Assembly: GCF_025370935.1 (NCBI RefSeq) | Contig: NC_133500.1 | Span: forward strand, 12,190,949 to 12,254,948 | Reading direction: 5' to 3' | Length of the DNA: 64,000 bases | DNA from: Choristoneura fumiferana | Lineage: Eukaryota > Arthropoda > Insecta > Lepidoptera > Tortricidae | In this document: positions 42,401 to 53,338 of the stretch, in pieces | How the letters are laid out: each line of letters begins with the position of its first letter | Position numbering within the stretch: the first letter of the stretch is position 1 | Made by a program: the position numbers and the translations under genes | Notes under the pieces: model-generated | What the model was told of the DNA's origin: nothing | The model's database searches: none | The model's input: only the letters and a program-made list of their open reading frames with translations

Positions 42401-42680
42401 AATCCGCACGCAATGAACAGCTGCCGCGTCAACAGACCTACATAATATTTACAGATAGGACACTGGCACATAACAACCGCTACGTATATATCTACCTACC
42501 TGCCGACTCAATGCCGGCGGTGTAAGTAGCACCCACAGAGTCTATTTCGAGTGATTACAGTCAAAGTAATCGATCGGTATAGTTATTATATTGCTCTGTT
42601 AGGAGTGACGGAACACTGCGGCGGTGCCTCAAAGTGTTCTCACTTTATCAAAGTATAATTTGCTCTCGCTGCATGCAATC

Positions 42681-42818
42681 AGAGCTGGCCCTATACCACG
42701 AAGTGCAAACTCGAACTTCGTATGTTGCCGTCCCGCTGACGCTTATGTCATTTAATACGCGAGTGAAAGGGATGGTGCGACACGAACTTTGATTTGCGAG
42801 TTTCGTAGTAGCCCCTCT
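42681..42818. mobile_element. Palindromic MITE, family A copy 3
   Basis: A diverged copy: CTGACGCTTATGTCATTTAA core and GCGAGTTTCGTAGTAGCCCC right end. The left end is more decayed than in the other two copies. Confidence 0.65.
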
Positions 42819-42939
42819 GTCTAGACGACACGCGCATCCTGCAATTAGCTGAATCACGCCGGCTGGCTGTGTACGCACTCTGACTGTCAATTCAAATCTT
42901 ACTGCAATAACACGTACGCTGATTGAAGTGGCGAGCGTG

Positions 42940-43205
42940 TTAGCGCGCTAGGGCTGTCTCGCTTTGTCCCGGCGCCATAATTGAGTGTCCGGAATTACCC
43001 CCCTGTAGCGGGAAGATAGCGCCGTGAGTTATCGCCGCGCGAGAGGGACGGATGATAACTGCGAGTTTGAAAAATATTAGCGGAGAATTGTAGTTAGGGC
43101 TAGTGCTATCGCGTTCCGGTCGGCTGCGCGGCTCCATTGCCGCCGGTTATCATTTTATTGCAGCTTATAAATTAAAGCTCCCTTCTCTGCCGCGTCGACT
43201 ACGAA
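42940..43205. promoter_or_regulatory. GC-rich non-repetitive island with AT-core motifs
   Basis: CpG-rich blocks (GTTATCGCCGCGCGAGAGGG) alternate with GCTTATAAATTAAAGCTCCC. The mixture of CpG and TAATTA/TTTAT cores without an open frame is typical of insect enhancers. Strand and target are unknown. Confidence 0.3.
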
Positions 43206-43557
43206 GTAACCATTTAAATTATGGCTCAGTGCTTACTAAAACAACTGGTTAAATTATTCGCTTGACAGTGACAGTCATTATTCGGCACAATTTTACTTTG
43301 GTCTCAGAACTACAGGATGATTCAGCAAACGTGATCGGAATCAACCCGAAACAACTCAGTAAAGTATACACACGTACGTATTTACGTGAAATTTGCTTGA
43401 ATTTTTGTTTTAATGAGGATTGATGGTGTAAAACTGTGTCACTACCTACCCCGTGTCGCAGCGAAACAAACTAAAAACAAAAGAACTTTAATCTCAGTAA
43501 TTGTAATTATTGACACGAAGCTCCAGTCGTAGTACCCAATAGGTTAACTGATTTAAC

Positions 43558-43775
43558 TAAAGCTAGCTTTTTCCCGCCACTTCATCTGCCAAGGGTTCGT
43601 TTATCGCTTTCCCGCGAGAACTGTGAAATTTTCCGGGATAAAAACTACCCTGTGTCCTTCTCAGGATCTCAAACTATTTTCATGCCCTATATTCTTCTAA
43701 ATCGGTTCAGCGGTTTAAACGTGAAAAGGTGACAAACAAACAGACTAACAAACTTTAGCATTTTTAATATTAGTG
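43558..43775 (+). repeat. Lepidopteran 'CCCGCCACTTCATCTGCC' repeat, fuller copy
   Basis: It runs from AGCTTTTTCCCGCCACTTCA through TTTTCCGGGATAAAAACTAC and AAATCGGTTCAGCGGTTTAA to TTTTAATATTAGTGGG, the complete known order of this non-coding family. A decayed copy lies at about 44430-44545. Confidence 0.65.
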
Positions 43776-45365
43776 GGATTTTAACGTTAATAAGTTTGTA
43801 TATGTAAGGGTGCCTCTGCTGCTCTTATCAAGATTTTTGTTGATACCTTAAGTGCAGCAAATGCAGACTGCGACGGAGTTCTACTGAATGTCACGCACGT
43901 AGTTTTCAAGATATACATGGTGTCCCGTAACTAGTATGACAAATCATCTACTAAATATATAAAAAACACGATAAAAGCCTGTTTTCGAGTTTTTTTTCTA
44001 ATCTACACGCGTAGGTAGGGTCGTCGGTCGTGATTAGGATTCCAAAATCACCTCGTATCAACCGGCTTCCTTTGTTCCAACACAAACGCTTCTCGCCAGT
44101 TACCCACATTGTTTCTTAACTAGATCAATAGCAATAACGTTCGCCGCGGCGGAGACTACCAACGGAACATAAATGCGTACTTACTTCCGCCCATTTCACC
44201 CCCCCCCCCATTTCGCGTAAAATAAAAGCGCCGTATTTGTTGCACCGGTAGCGTGCAGGTGCAACAAAGTGGAGCGTCGATATCGGCGATAACCGGCACG
44301 ATTCCAAAACACACAGCCATTTCCGCTGAAAGAATGGGGTCTATATTGCACATTGTTTTACTGATATTCAGACGAAACATCTTTAGATAAGACAAAGTAA
44401 ATCATAGTCGGGGAAGTTGATAAACACACAAACTTGCTTTTGCCTGCGACTTTGTCTGCGATAAAATTGTTTATTGCTATGCCGTGGGAACTATGTTATT
44501 TTAAAAACTAACTTCGTACAAGGTATCAGACAGACAGACGTACTGATCATACATACAGATAATTAAGCGTAAAAAAGGGCACTAAACTGAAGTTTCTATC
44601 ATGTTACACAGGCTAGATCAACATACCCGTTCTCGATATTCTTACGACGTTTTCCATACAAATAACACGCTAACCTGGTTGAATGCTTAATGCGGCGCTT
44701 AAGTACTAAAAACTTTAACTTTCTCAATCTCACAACAACTCAAAACTGTTAAAGTTAGCATTATACATAATACGGATATGCCATTAGAACCTTAGCGTTA
44801 TAAAACTGAGAGATAAACTGTACTTCTGCTTCAGCTTACAGTGGTTCTTCACTAGGCACATCCTGAGTCTTAAGTGACTAATCCATAAACGATTTACCGA
44901 TGGGACATTAGTTAGTGAAAGCGGTGTTTTGCAATTAACATATCTTATAACTCATACTCAACACCAATAATCAAATGGTGCTACTTCAGGATCCTATTAA
45001 TATTATCAATGCGAAAGTTTGTGAGGATTGTGTATATATTTGTTATTGCTTAATGCTAAAACGGCTGGACAGAAACTGATCATTTGAAATAACACATAAG
45101 CTAATTTTTTTACGTTAGGATCAGAGACATGAAATTCGGCGCAGGCGCAGGTGTCTCAATGAAATCCACGACTGCTTTTCAAGTGAATAAATAAAATATA
45201 TTTGAATTTGATGCCATTGTTATTTTCGGGAATTTAGTAAAATACCGAAATATCAATTCCGATGTAATAGTTTGCGCGTGCAAATCCAGGTACACAGGTA
45301 CCAGGGTAAAGTCCAGTTTTTAACATAAAAAAGCTAAGCTTTCGTAGCGTATGATTGTAGAAAGA
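43776..45365. other. AT-rich DNA, no gene recognised
   Basis: It includes a C9 run (44205) and the decayed repeat near 44430-44545. Nothing else could be supported. Confidence 0.35.
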
Positions 45366-45490
45366 AGCGTCGTGAGAGAGCCCGCCGCGCCGCGCTCTGT
45401 CGCCGCTCGACGCCGCTTCGCATTAGAGGCGATTTCCCCCTCAACCGTTTGATATTGATCCCGATCGCAAGCGGAGTTCGCATTTTCCGG
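45366..45490. promoter_or_regulatory. GC-rich island
   Basis: CCCGCCGCGCCGCGCTCTGT and GCTCGACGCCGCTTCGC-type sequence next to TTGATATTGATCCCGATCGC. Non-repetitive with no coding frame. Possible regulatory element. Confidence 0.25.
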
Positions 45491-45639
45491 TTATTTTTAC
45501 AAAATAGATGCAAATATATGTGGAACCGTCCTCTACGGCTTCAAAATGGTATGTCATAAAAGCTTGCATGCACGTGCAAGCATGTACTAAATTCTTTATT
45601 ATATTAGTATTCAAACTCTTTTAAGATGCTGATAAACTT

Positions 45640-45802
45640 GAGTTTTCACTTGTAACAGAGCAATAGAGAATCGAGCATTCGCCGTGTATAAATTTTGTCG
45701 AACAGAGTGACGAACAGAGCTAGGCATAAAGCCAAAAATTGTTACGAACATTTACACGATCATTCTAGAGAGCGCTAGACTAGACTAGACTAGACTAGTA
45801 AA
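45640..45802. repeat. Dispersed repeat and (AGACT)n microsatellite
   Basis: 45640-45770 matches 29260-29410. It ends in four to five AGACT units (45777-45799). Confidence 0.55.
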
Positions 45803-46002
45803 ATGCAAGTCAAAAATGTTATTATTCACGATAATATTGGACGGATGCTCGGCAAAAAGTAACTGCAAGTAATCAAGTTACTGTTGTTTCACTTGAATGT
45901 TGGCTAGAGGCCTCGCTGAAACGCTCCTCTTTATTGTGTGAGCCAGTAAGGTCAAATTTGCTAGAATGCTTATTACTGTAAAAGGTCATGTTTATCAGAA
46001 CC

Positions 46003-46457
46003 TTAAGACAGCGTTTCCACCAAAGATGTGCGAGGATGTGTTGCGAGGAATGAGTTTTTCATGAACTAATAGAAGCACTTAATTTACACACACACGTCCA
46101 TACGTGTGCGTATTAATTCTGCATATTTTTATTTTTTCTATTTTTAAAGTTGCTATCGATGTAAAACCAACCAACATAATGTTATTTTATAAATTGCACT
46201 CGCGGACTTCCAAGATTCAGGCTCAGCCTAGTTTGGAGTCTGATGTATATATTCAATTTTTGCAAAAAAACTGTTTTATGGCAAATACTTACTTATACAT
46301 TTATTATTTTTATTATTATTATATCCTCGCACAGCACATTTCTAGTGGAAACAACTGAGCGGAGGGAGGCGAGGTAAATGAAACGTTTCTATTTGTTCAT
46401 GAAAAACACATTTCTCGCAACACATCCTCGCACATATGTGGTGGAAATGGAGCCTAA
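46003..46457. mobile_element. Foldback MITE, family B copy 2, with insert
   Basis: Ends GCGTTTCCACCAAAGATGTG and CACATATGTGGTGGAAATGG. About 240 bases of unrelated AT-rich sequence (46085-46320) split the element. Confidence 0.7.
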
Positions 46458-46509
46458 GGCAAAGTGCTCCACGATCCTGCAGTGCTTAGGAAGGGAGCTA
46501 ATCAAGGCA

Positions 46510-46720
46510 CTACAAAGTAAGCTCTTCATCCGGCGGCGTCCGCCGCGCCGCGCCGAGCCGTGACCACTCGCCGCGCCATTTATTAACAGCCGTCGCCCTC
46601 CGCCGGGAAATGTGAAGAATTCATCCCGGATCATAATCAACCCGAGGGATGAATGGAGATTGCTGAGTCACGTTTGTTGCGGCCCGCCGGCGAAATGTTT
46701 TGTTAAATACGAAAAGCTTG
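46510..46720. promoter_or_regulatory. GC-rich island
   Basis: CCGGCGGCGTCCGCCGCGCC, a palindromic CATCCCGGATCATAATCAAC to GAGGGATGAATGG block, and GTTTGTTGCGGCCCGCCGGC. Non-repetitive and not spliced. Candidate regulatory DNA. Confidence 0.25.
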
Positions 46721-47147
46721 GGTTATTTTTTTGAATCAAAATACGCTGCGGAATCCGCAGAGGGTCTTGAGTGAATTATTTTGTCGGGTGGTATTTTTAT
46801 CTGTGAATTGAGTCGCGGTTGTCAATCGTTTTTCAAAGATTGCGGAATCTTAAGCAGTATTTGATGCTGGATGATTCGAGAATAACTTTAACTACACAGT
46901 AATAAATATACTTACAGTCGAAGAACTGAATGGTGTACCAGTTTCAAACATTTTTGCTGCAAATATCACATTGTAATGTATTTTTTTTTGTAATGTACCA
47001 AAAAATGTTACTGCTCCAAATAAAGATTTGTTATTATTATTGACATTCCATATGAAGGGTCCACGGAAAGAAGATTTCGCATACAAAAACTGTAATTTGA
47101 TTGCAATCGCGAGCGTCAAAAACGTTCGGCGATACGGCAACATTTCA
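46721..47147. other. AT-rich DNA, nothing recognised
   Basis: No supported feature. Confidence 0.35.
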
Positions 47148-47225
47148 CCAGCCAAAGAAGTCGTTATGAAATTGACTTTGAAGAAGGTTCCAACCTGGTA
47201 CGTGATTCAGTATCTTCGACTGTAC
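47148..47225. mobile_element. MITE, family C, right half
   Basis: It matches the right arm of 31208-31347 (GGTACGTGATTCAG and TTCGACTGT). The left half is absent or replaced. Confidence 0.6.
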
Positions 47226-47356
47226 AGTCACCGGCACTAATATCTGACATAATAAAGCTTGTATAAATATCTGATACGAATATTTAAGACCAGTAGGATG
47301 TGTCAGATATTATTGCACGCTCCGCTGTGGCAGATATTAATACAGGTCACTGTACA
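47220..47356. mobile_element. MITE, family D copy 2
   Basis: Inverted ends: GTACAGTCACCGGCACTAATA on the left and TATTAATACAGGTCACTGTAC on the right, with TGCACGCTCCGCTGTGGCAG inside. It abuts the family C half at a GACTGTACAGTC palindrome. Confidence 0.7.
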
Positions 47357-47639
47357 CAAGCCGTTTGCGAGTATTTACGAGTTAGTATTTTTGTTTTTTA
47401 ATAACATATTATCACTAAAGTTACTGACTCCCATCGTGTGATTGGATCGTTTGAATGATGGTAAAACTAAAAGCAGAACATTAATTAATAATACAAAATG
47501 CTGCTATACTAGTAATTAACTGAGTTGGTCAAGGTCCTGGTCACGTCTCCAGACTTGCCCTGCTGTCGTTTAGTACCGAGCATGGAGGGGTCTTGAGTTG
47601 TTTTATCACATTTGTTAAATTAGCTTTAAACAGTAAATT

Positions 47640-47850
47640 GGCATCCGGCAATAAAGCGCGCATCCCCCGCACCTGCTAATGGCGTAGAGTGTGCTTCGCA
47701 ATCGCGGCACTAACGTCGTTTAGTGGCCACTTCTGCGAGACTGAGGGGCGGGATGGCTGAGCTCAGACCCTCACACTTCATTTACACTCTCGTTTTGCAC
47801 CTCGCTCTCGCCGTCGCTCGTCTCGACACACACGCCATCTCGTATCACAC
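47640..47850. promoter_or_regulatory. Moderately GC-rich non-repetitive island
   Basis: A plus-strand frame opens at 47723, but without splice signals or family resemblance. Could be regulatory or a fragment of an untranslated exon. Confidence 0.2.
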
Positions 47851-47884
47851 ATGGCAACCGATGGAACTTAATTTGTACATATCT

Positions 47885-48034
47885 GTACAGTCAAAAGAAA
47901 CTGAATCGCGTACAAGGGTGGAACCTTTATGCTACTGATGTCATGTCATATTAACATTCCATACATCTTCCAAAGAAATCACAGCGAAATTGATTATGTA
48001 AAGGTCCCTAGTATGCGATTCAGTTTCCTCGACA
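47885..48034. mobile_element. MITE, family C copy 2
   Basis: TACAGTCAAAAGAAACTGAA on the left and GCGATTCAGTTTCCTCGAC on the right, with a GGGTGGAACCTTTATGCTAC internal block as in 31208-31347. Followed at 48035-48066 by a fragment of the CGAGTCCGACTCGCACTTGG repeat. Confidence 0.7.
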
Positions 48035-48220
48035 CGCGAGTCCGACTCGCACTTGGCCAGTTTTTTTCTCTGAAAGTAGGCCTGTGCTGTCGGCGGCAGG
48101 CGGCAGGCTCGGCCGGTGCGGTCTATGCGGAAGGAGAAAGGATTCCAACGGGAACGAAAGTATCTCACAAAAGGAGGGTGCCCTCGTGTTTGTGTCTCGT
48201 AGAGGGCCCGCTGTCGCGCA

Positions 48221-48243
48221 CCCCCCCCCCCCCCCCCCCCCCC
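48221..48243 (+). repeat. Poly(C) run of 23
   Basis: An uninterrupted C run, bordered by GCGCA and GCGGG. The longest homopolymer in the window apart from gap-edge poly(A) tracts; its exact length may be a sequencing estimate. Confidence 0.85.
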
Positions 48244-48259
48244 GCGGGTGACGCGCGAT

Positions 48260-49640
48260 GAATTATTCGCGGTTTGTGTAAACACTCGAATTAATATCGC
48301 TCGTTTACCGCCGTGTTCCATTAGTGTTGATTTGTGGATGAAAAGAAACCACTAATTGCGTGAGCGCTGTTTGCTTTCACAATATTTATCGTTCATGTTC
48401 ATGTCTGGCTTGATCGGTTCGTCTTGATACGAGTAGTGCTAAGTGGCTTTATTAAGTACTATCAGTGCTATCTTTGTAAAATAATTATTTTATTTATTAA
48501 AGAAAAATATTTATTTTCCCTGAAACCCGCACATATGTACACTTTGTTTTGAACTCATACATTTATAAATATGCGGCAAAAGATTCACTCAGTATGTTTA
48601 TAAATGCATGATATTCATATTATTATTGTACAATTTACGCACAAAATCCTAATCATTCCCGATAGTTTTGGTCGTCAGCTTAGTAACATTGCATTAATCG
48701 CACGTTGCAATTGTGGAGACTGCACTTCTAAGACGATTTATCACTTAACTATATTCTATTTGTTCTAAGATGATTCAAATGACACATAATGATGATTGAT
48801 TGTTGGGAGTATTTGAACTCAAATTTGCTAACAAATTGTTAAGTTACTGCATAGACACTGTGTTAATTTAACTTACTTTCTTTAATGAACGCCCTTACAA
48901 TGTTGTTTCAATAGGCCGCAATTGCTAGAGGTGAGGGTTATCGGTAGAAATAAACGCGGTAAAATAAACGAACTTATTATTAATTGTGTTGAATAAATTA
49001 TATTTTAAAATTCAAATAAGATTTTCAGTTCGATAGCGTAACGTTTAAACCAACAAATAATGGTGTTGCCACTTTTAGCTCCAGGCACATGCAAAAGTAT
49101 CGATAGTTTGCGTAACAGCAGGAGGGACTCTAGTTCCGTCAGTATGGCATCTGTCATTTGAATCATGTTAGAACAAATAGAATATAAAGGACCTCATAAA
49201 TATCTCTATAATAATTATAATTATAACTAAACTCAAATAATTTATTGTTAATTATAGGTACAGTGAAGTTGGAAAATATATTGAAAAGAACTGCTATAAT
49301 TTGCTTCTTAGGCGTACAATATTATTTTCTTAAAATTAATAAAAGTTTATTTACTTACCTACTAACTTACATTAGATACCGTAAAATATATCACCTGGTT
49401 CATAAAACATTTACCTTGTGACCTCTGGAATGCGCGGTCAAACCCTTTTGGATTCCTCGCGGGCACCCTGTATACATAATTTGCATAATAAAAAAAAATC
49501 ACTTTGTTTTTCTTGTAATAGAGGTAAATTAAACTGTAGTTAATGAGAATTTTGTCAAGAAAAAATGACTTTCTGTAAAGTCTTCTGCCAGGCGAATTCT
49601 TCTCGACAATGATATTTTTTTTTATAAAAGCATCGTTGTA
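48260..49640. other. AT-rich DNA, no gene recognised
   Basis: Non-repetitive and AT-rich. No exon signal seen. Confidence 0.35.
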
Positions 49641-49649
49641 TGTCTATCG

Positions 49650-49725
49650 GAGCCGCGGGAGCGCCGGCGCCGCAACGGCCGCCCGGGGACGGCGGCAATT
49701 AACTGCCGGTTATTTCCCTGTTTAT
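49650..49725. promoter_or_regulatory. Short CpG island with palindromic core
   Basis: GCGCCGGCGCCGCAACGGCC and GGCAATTAACTGCCGGTTAT. It lies about 400 bases before the candidate signal-peptide exon at 50116-50233 and could belong to its promoter region. Confidence 0.25.
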
Positions 49726-49907
49726 TTGTTCAGGGCTTTTGACTGATACATTGAGTTTTAAAGTCAGCCTTGAGTTGTCGCGTGTTTACTCCTACTCTGG
49801 GTTTTTGTCGAGGATTCTGAATAGCTGAAATTGTAGAGATTTAAAAAAATGAATTCCACGAATACATATAAATTTAACCGGAAATTAATCTTGTAGCTTG
49901 TACATGT

Positions 49908-50030
49908 ACACCTGCATTAATATTTGCCACAGCCGTAGCGGAGCGTGCAACGTCACCACACGTCCTGCCGGCTCTAGAAATAAAATGTTTTGTATGCTCC
50001 GCTGTGGCAGATATATTAATGCAGGTGCAC
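49908..50030. mobile_element. MITE, family D copy 3
   Basis: Inverted ends GTACACCTGCATTAATATTTG and ATATATTAATGCAGGTGCAC, with GCGGAGCGTGC and GCTCCGC inside. It ends about 85 bases before the candidate exon acceptor at 50115. Confidence 0.75.
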
Positions 50031-50115
50031 AAACAAAAAGTATGTTAACTGTTATCGGTGGGCTAATAAGTTCTTCATGTTCGTCAGCATCATCAGTGGT
50101 TATCTCTGGTTGCAG

Positions 50116-50233
50116 CGGCCGCGCCGGCGGCCATGAGCGCGCCCGGCGCCCCCCTCCGCCCCCCCTCCCCGCGCCGCCATGCCGCCCCCCCGCGCCCGAG
50201 CGCGCGCGCTCGCCTCTCTACTGCTTCTTACTG
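50116..50233 (+). CDS. Candidate signal-peptide exon of an unknown secreted or membrane protein
   Basis: An acceptor-like TATCTCTGGTTGCAG ends at 50115. The exon has a GC-rich leader, then ATG at 50179 in a GCCGCC-ATG context and 18 codons MPPPRARARALASLLLLT, then one base and a GTGAGTGT donor at 50234. The basic N-part and Leu-rich core look like a signal peptide continued in a later exon. An upstream ATG at 50133 lies in another frame that stops just inside the intron. No partner exon could be found, so the product is unknown. The leader may be transcribed from further upstream. Confidence 0.45.
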
Positions 50234-50245
50234 GTGAGTGTCCAC

Positions 50246-50266
50246 ACACACACACACACACACACA
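50246..50266 (+). repeat. (CA)n microsatellite
   Basis: About ten CA units right after the candidate donor at 50234. Confidence 0.8.
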
Positions 50267-50479
50267 TACATGATGATTAAAGAATAGACGCTGAAGCTGA
50301 ACTCAGAATTTGGATAACCCTTAGCAAGATTTGACTTCTTGGGGCCTCTATGATACTTATGTTAAGCATTTTTCTTTGTACTTTGTTTTGTCTCTCAGTC
50401 GATCAGTTACGGTTACAGTAACAGTTACAGGTAAAAAATTAGAATTCGGGTTCAAATTATAAATTGCTCTAATTGCTCA

Positions 50480-50770
50480 CTTTTGTAAGATATAAATTTA
50501 CTCAATGTCTGCAGCAGATCCCCATAAAATAAGGCCGTACGAAATAATGCTAAAACTAAAAGATACCAAAGTGCCGCCTTGCCACATCGGTTAGCTGCCG
50601 TATTTTCCAAACTGCAAAAGCAGCAGAGTCAATGTACCTACGATCTGTGACGTATGTCCCCACTATAAAAGTTTAGAATCGAGCGTTATTCTATAAAATT
50701 GAAGATTTTAAAGAATTCAATAGTTTGACCATTTAATTCCAACCAAACTTGCTGTTACACTATCTCTTAG
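50480..50770 (-). pseudogene. LINE reverse transcriptase C-terminal remnant
   Basis: The minus strand matches the plus-strand remnant at 63390-63665: GACTCTGCTGCTTTTGCAG, GCAGCTAACCGATGTGGC and TATGGGGATCTGCTGCAGA. The encoded pattern (SAAFAV.K...LTDV, then YGxLLWGSAADI-like) is the end of a Jockey/CR1-type protein. Many stops. Confidence 0.65.
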
Positions 50771-50804
50771 ATTTGACTGATTATGAGATTTTACTTCTTT
50801 TTAT

Positions 50805-50885
50805 CCACATCTATGGGCCATATCGTTCGAAGAACAGATAACCGTCGGGGAAGAGAAGTCCTCGAGTGGCGCCCACGAACCTTCA
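50805..50885 (+). pseudogene. RTE-type LINE fragment
   Basis: The frame MGHIVRRTDNRRGREVLEWR with PRTF is the conserved RTE tail; it is cut off before GRPPTRW. Confidence 0.7.
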
Positions 50886-50989
50886 TTTATAGGAAAACCA
50901 TCTCAATCAAAACTTGGCACGTTTATTACATCACGTTTTATTGGGATATTAATTTGTCTAAACTCTAATATCAACTCTCGCGCATGTGC

Positions 50990-51065
50990 CGGCGTCGTGA
51001 ATCGCCGGAAAAGGCGCGTGCGCCGCGCCCATACGCGTCGCTGGCATTGTTCTGTGCCTCCCAAA
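50990..51065. promoter_or_regulatory. Short CpG island
   Basis: CCGGCGTCGTGAATCGCCGG and GCGTGCGCCGCGCCCATACG. Non-repetitive; function unknown. Confidence 0.2.
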
Positions 51066-51714
51066 TAGTTACACTATTATTAGTACACACTTTATTGACT
51101 ATTAAATTAAATTGCTTGTTATAATGATATCATCGATATAAACGTCTCGATGTTTTTGTAATTTATTTTGTAATAATAGTTGTTTTAGATCTTTGCGTGA
51201 CTAAACAACAATACTTTATACAATAAGATTTACCTATGCGGTCTGAAATAGTTGAATAAATGTTTTCATTTAAGGTAATAATTAAACAAGATTTAGCACA
51301 CATTTTAGATTCTGTACAAATTTGAAGTTGATCCAACTTATACACAAACTACATACAACTTGAGAACGTTTCCAGGTAAATAAATCCTTATCTATTAAAA
51401 AAAAATGTTTTTCAGGCTAGGTTTTTTACTTTTTACTTTCAAATGTAACGAGATGACATCTACATGATAATCCGTCAATGTGTAAATAAAATATCATCCA
51501 TCAACTTCCGTATGTCCGTAGACAAGGCTGTATATGTGTAAATCTTCGTAGTTTTTATGGGGCGAGCGACACAATACGACCCTCCCCCTGGGCCGGATGG
51601 GGTCGGTCTCTGGAGCGGTCCCGGGGGGTCCGCGGCTACTCTATGGGAACATTGCACACATAAAATATGAGATAGGCACTGCGTAGACAGTTCCGTTCTT
51701 TAATTACGTTTCGC

Positions 51715-51830
51715 AAGGACGTCCTGTACCCAAAGGGTAAAAGGGACCCTATTTCTAAAACTTCATTATCCTCCATCTGTCTGTCTGTCACGAGGCTGTA
51801 TCTCGTGAACCGTGATAGCTAGACCGAAAA
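51715..51830 (-). repeat. Lepidopteran repeat fragment (inverse of 24775-24890)
   Basis: CCAAAGGGTAAAAGGGACCC to TATCTCGTGAACCGTGATAG is the reverse of the fragment at 24775-24890. Confidence 0.55.
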
Positions 51831-51990
51831 TACAAACTGAGACATGGATGCACAGAAAAACCAGGAAAAGAGACCAGAGCTGGGCGTCGAACCCAGGTCC
51901 TCAGAAATCCGTGCTGCGTGCTATAACCCCTACACCACAGCTGGACAGGAATCTAGACACGAATTTTTCCTATGCATACATATCTCAGGT
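51826..51990. mobile_element. Relative of the tRNA-like foldback element, one-sided
   Basis: It starts GAAAATACAAACTGAGACAT and GCACAGAAAAACCAGGAAAA like 36529 and 10555, and has the minus-strand tRNA-like block (CTGGGCGTCGAACCCAGG, TATAACCCCTACACCACAGC). The second tRNA-like arm is lost, leaving only CCTATGCATACATATCTCAG at the right. Confidence 0.7.
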
Positions 51991-52257
51991 TGCTTATTTC
52001 TACTACGCTACTTATGCAGCAGCACTAGCGCCATCTATGTTCCGCTCTCATCGAGAGACGTCACATTCTTTCGGAACTAACCGCTCACCCAGACAAGAGA
52101 TGTGTGATAGCTAGACAGTAGAAATTTTCACAGATTATGTATTTCTGTTGCCGCTATAATAACAAATACTAATAACAGTATACTTAAAATAAATATTTAA
52201 GGGGGGCTCCCATACAACAATTTTTTTTCTAATGTCTAATGTTGTATAGCTAGATAA

Positions 52258-52552
52258 TGGTACGAAACCCTTTGTGCGTGAGTCCGACTCGCACTTGGCC
52301 GGTTTTTTTGACACGCCTTTGAAATGAAATTTATTTGCTTGAGACATGGTTAACATTAAGGTGGAACAACTTCATTAGCTTTACTTTACCTGCGGCTTCG
52401 CGCGTGTAAACTATTAGGTAAGTATAACAGTTGAATTGAACTTCCGAGATTTTGCAAACATTCCCATGAGTCCCTCAATAATATACCTACCTACCTACAA
52501 ATTTCTACGGAACCTTCGATGCGCGAGTCTGACACGTACTGAGTCGGTTTTT
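52258..52552 (-). repeat. Two fragments of the 'GAGTCCGACTCGCACTTGGCC' repeat
   Basis: 52258-52312 (GTGCGTGAGTCCGACTCGCA) and 52500-52552 (CGATGCGCGAGTCTGACACG) are 5' ends of the family seen in full at 59576-59882, in reverse. Other fragments: 41640-41690 and 48035-48066. Confidence 0.65.
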
Positions 52553-52662
52553 TTTCGTTTGTTATAGACTGTTGTAGCAAATCAAGTAACCATATAAGTA
52601 GTAAAACACGCTGTGTCAACCCCAGAATCCTGCCCGTAAAAAACATCAAGGGATTTAATCAC

Positions 52663-52827
52663 CGTAAGACTGCGTTACCACCAGAGATACGCGAGGATAC
52701 GTTGCGAGGAGTGTGTTTGTCTTGAACCAATAGAAACGCTTCATTTAGCTACTTATCCCCGCTCAGCGCATCCTTAGTGGAAACTCGTAACGCATCCTCG
52801 CCGATCTCTGGTGGGAACGCAGCCTAC
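52663..52827. mobile_element. Foldback MITE, family B copy 3
   Basis: Ends TGCGTTACCACCAGAGATAC and GATCTCTGGTGGGAACGCAG; interior TTGAACCAATAGAAACGCTT as in the other copies. Confidence 0.75.
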
Positions 52828-53138
52828 TTGTATCTAATAAAATTGCAGATGCACTGCAGATCTCCCATCAAAAGCTTGCAAAACAAAACTTGCAAACAAA
52901 TGTACTCTACAACCCCTCCTGAAGATAAAACAAAGCATCGGCGATAAGTCAGCCCCCCTCCTTCCCCTCAATTAGCCGCGGACCAAGTTTCACCTTTCAT
53001 TGACTACGAGGATATTAATCCGTCCTTCGGGATGGCGGTCGGCCGGTTGGTAATGTGAACAGATTTTTCATCCGTCGGTAGCTGTGCTCCTGTAATCGGG
53101 CAGGCGTTTTGTTGGAGTTTAACCGGGAACCAAAGTAC

Positions 53139-53220
53139 ATCATCATCATCATCATGTCAGCCGAAAGACGTCCACTGGTGGACATAGGCCTCCCGAAAGG
53201 CTCTCCACTCAGACACACAT
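53139..53220 (+). repeat. (CAT)n and RTE-type 3' end fragment
   Basis: CATCATCATCATCATCATGT is followed by CAGCCGAAAGACGTCCACTG and CATAGGCCTCCCGAAAGGCT, the reversed 3' terminus of RTE copies. Confidence 0.6.
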
Positions 53221-53222
53221 TT

Positions 53223-53338
53223 ATTGTCTAGTGCACTTTGAATCACAATCGTTTTCACCACTTCTTTCTGTCACACGGCGTAAGACGAGAGTAGAAAGAG
53301 ACGGTGAATGTAATCGTGAGCGTCAGCGCGTTAGACAA
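53223..53338. mobile_element. MITE, family E copy 3 (complete)
   Basis: TATTGTCTAGTGCACTTTGA on the left and AGCGCGTTAGACAA on the right are inverted ends. The body matches 31915-32022. Confidence 0.7.

Noticed and set aside
47941..48321. 126-codon minus-strand frame
   Set aside because: Contains a poly-Gly stretch from the C23 run and MITE sequence at its end.
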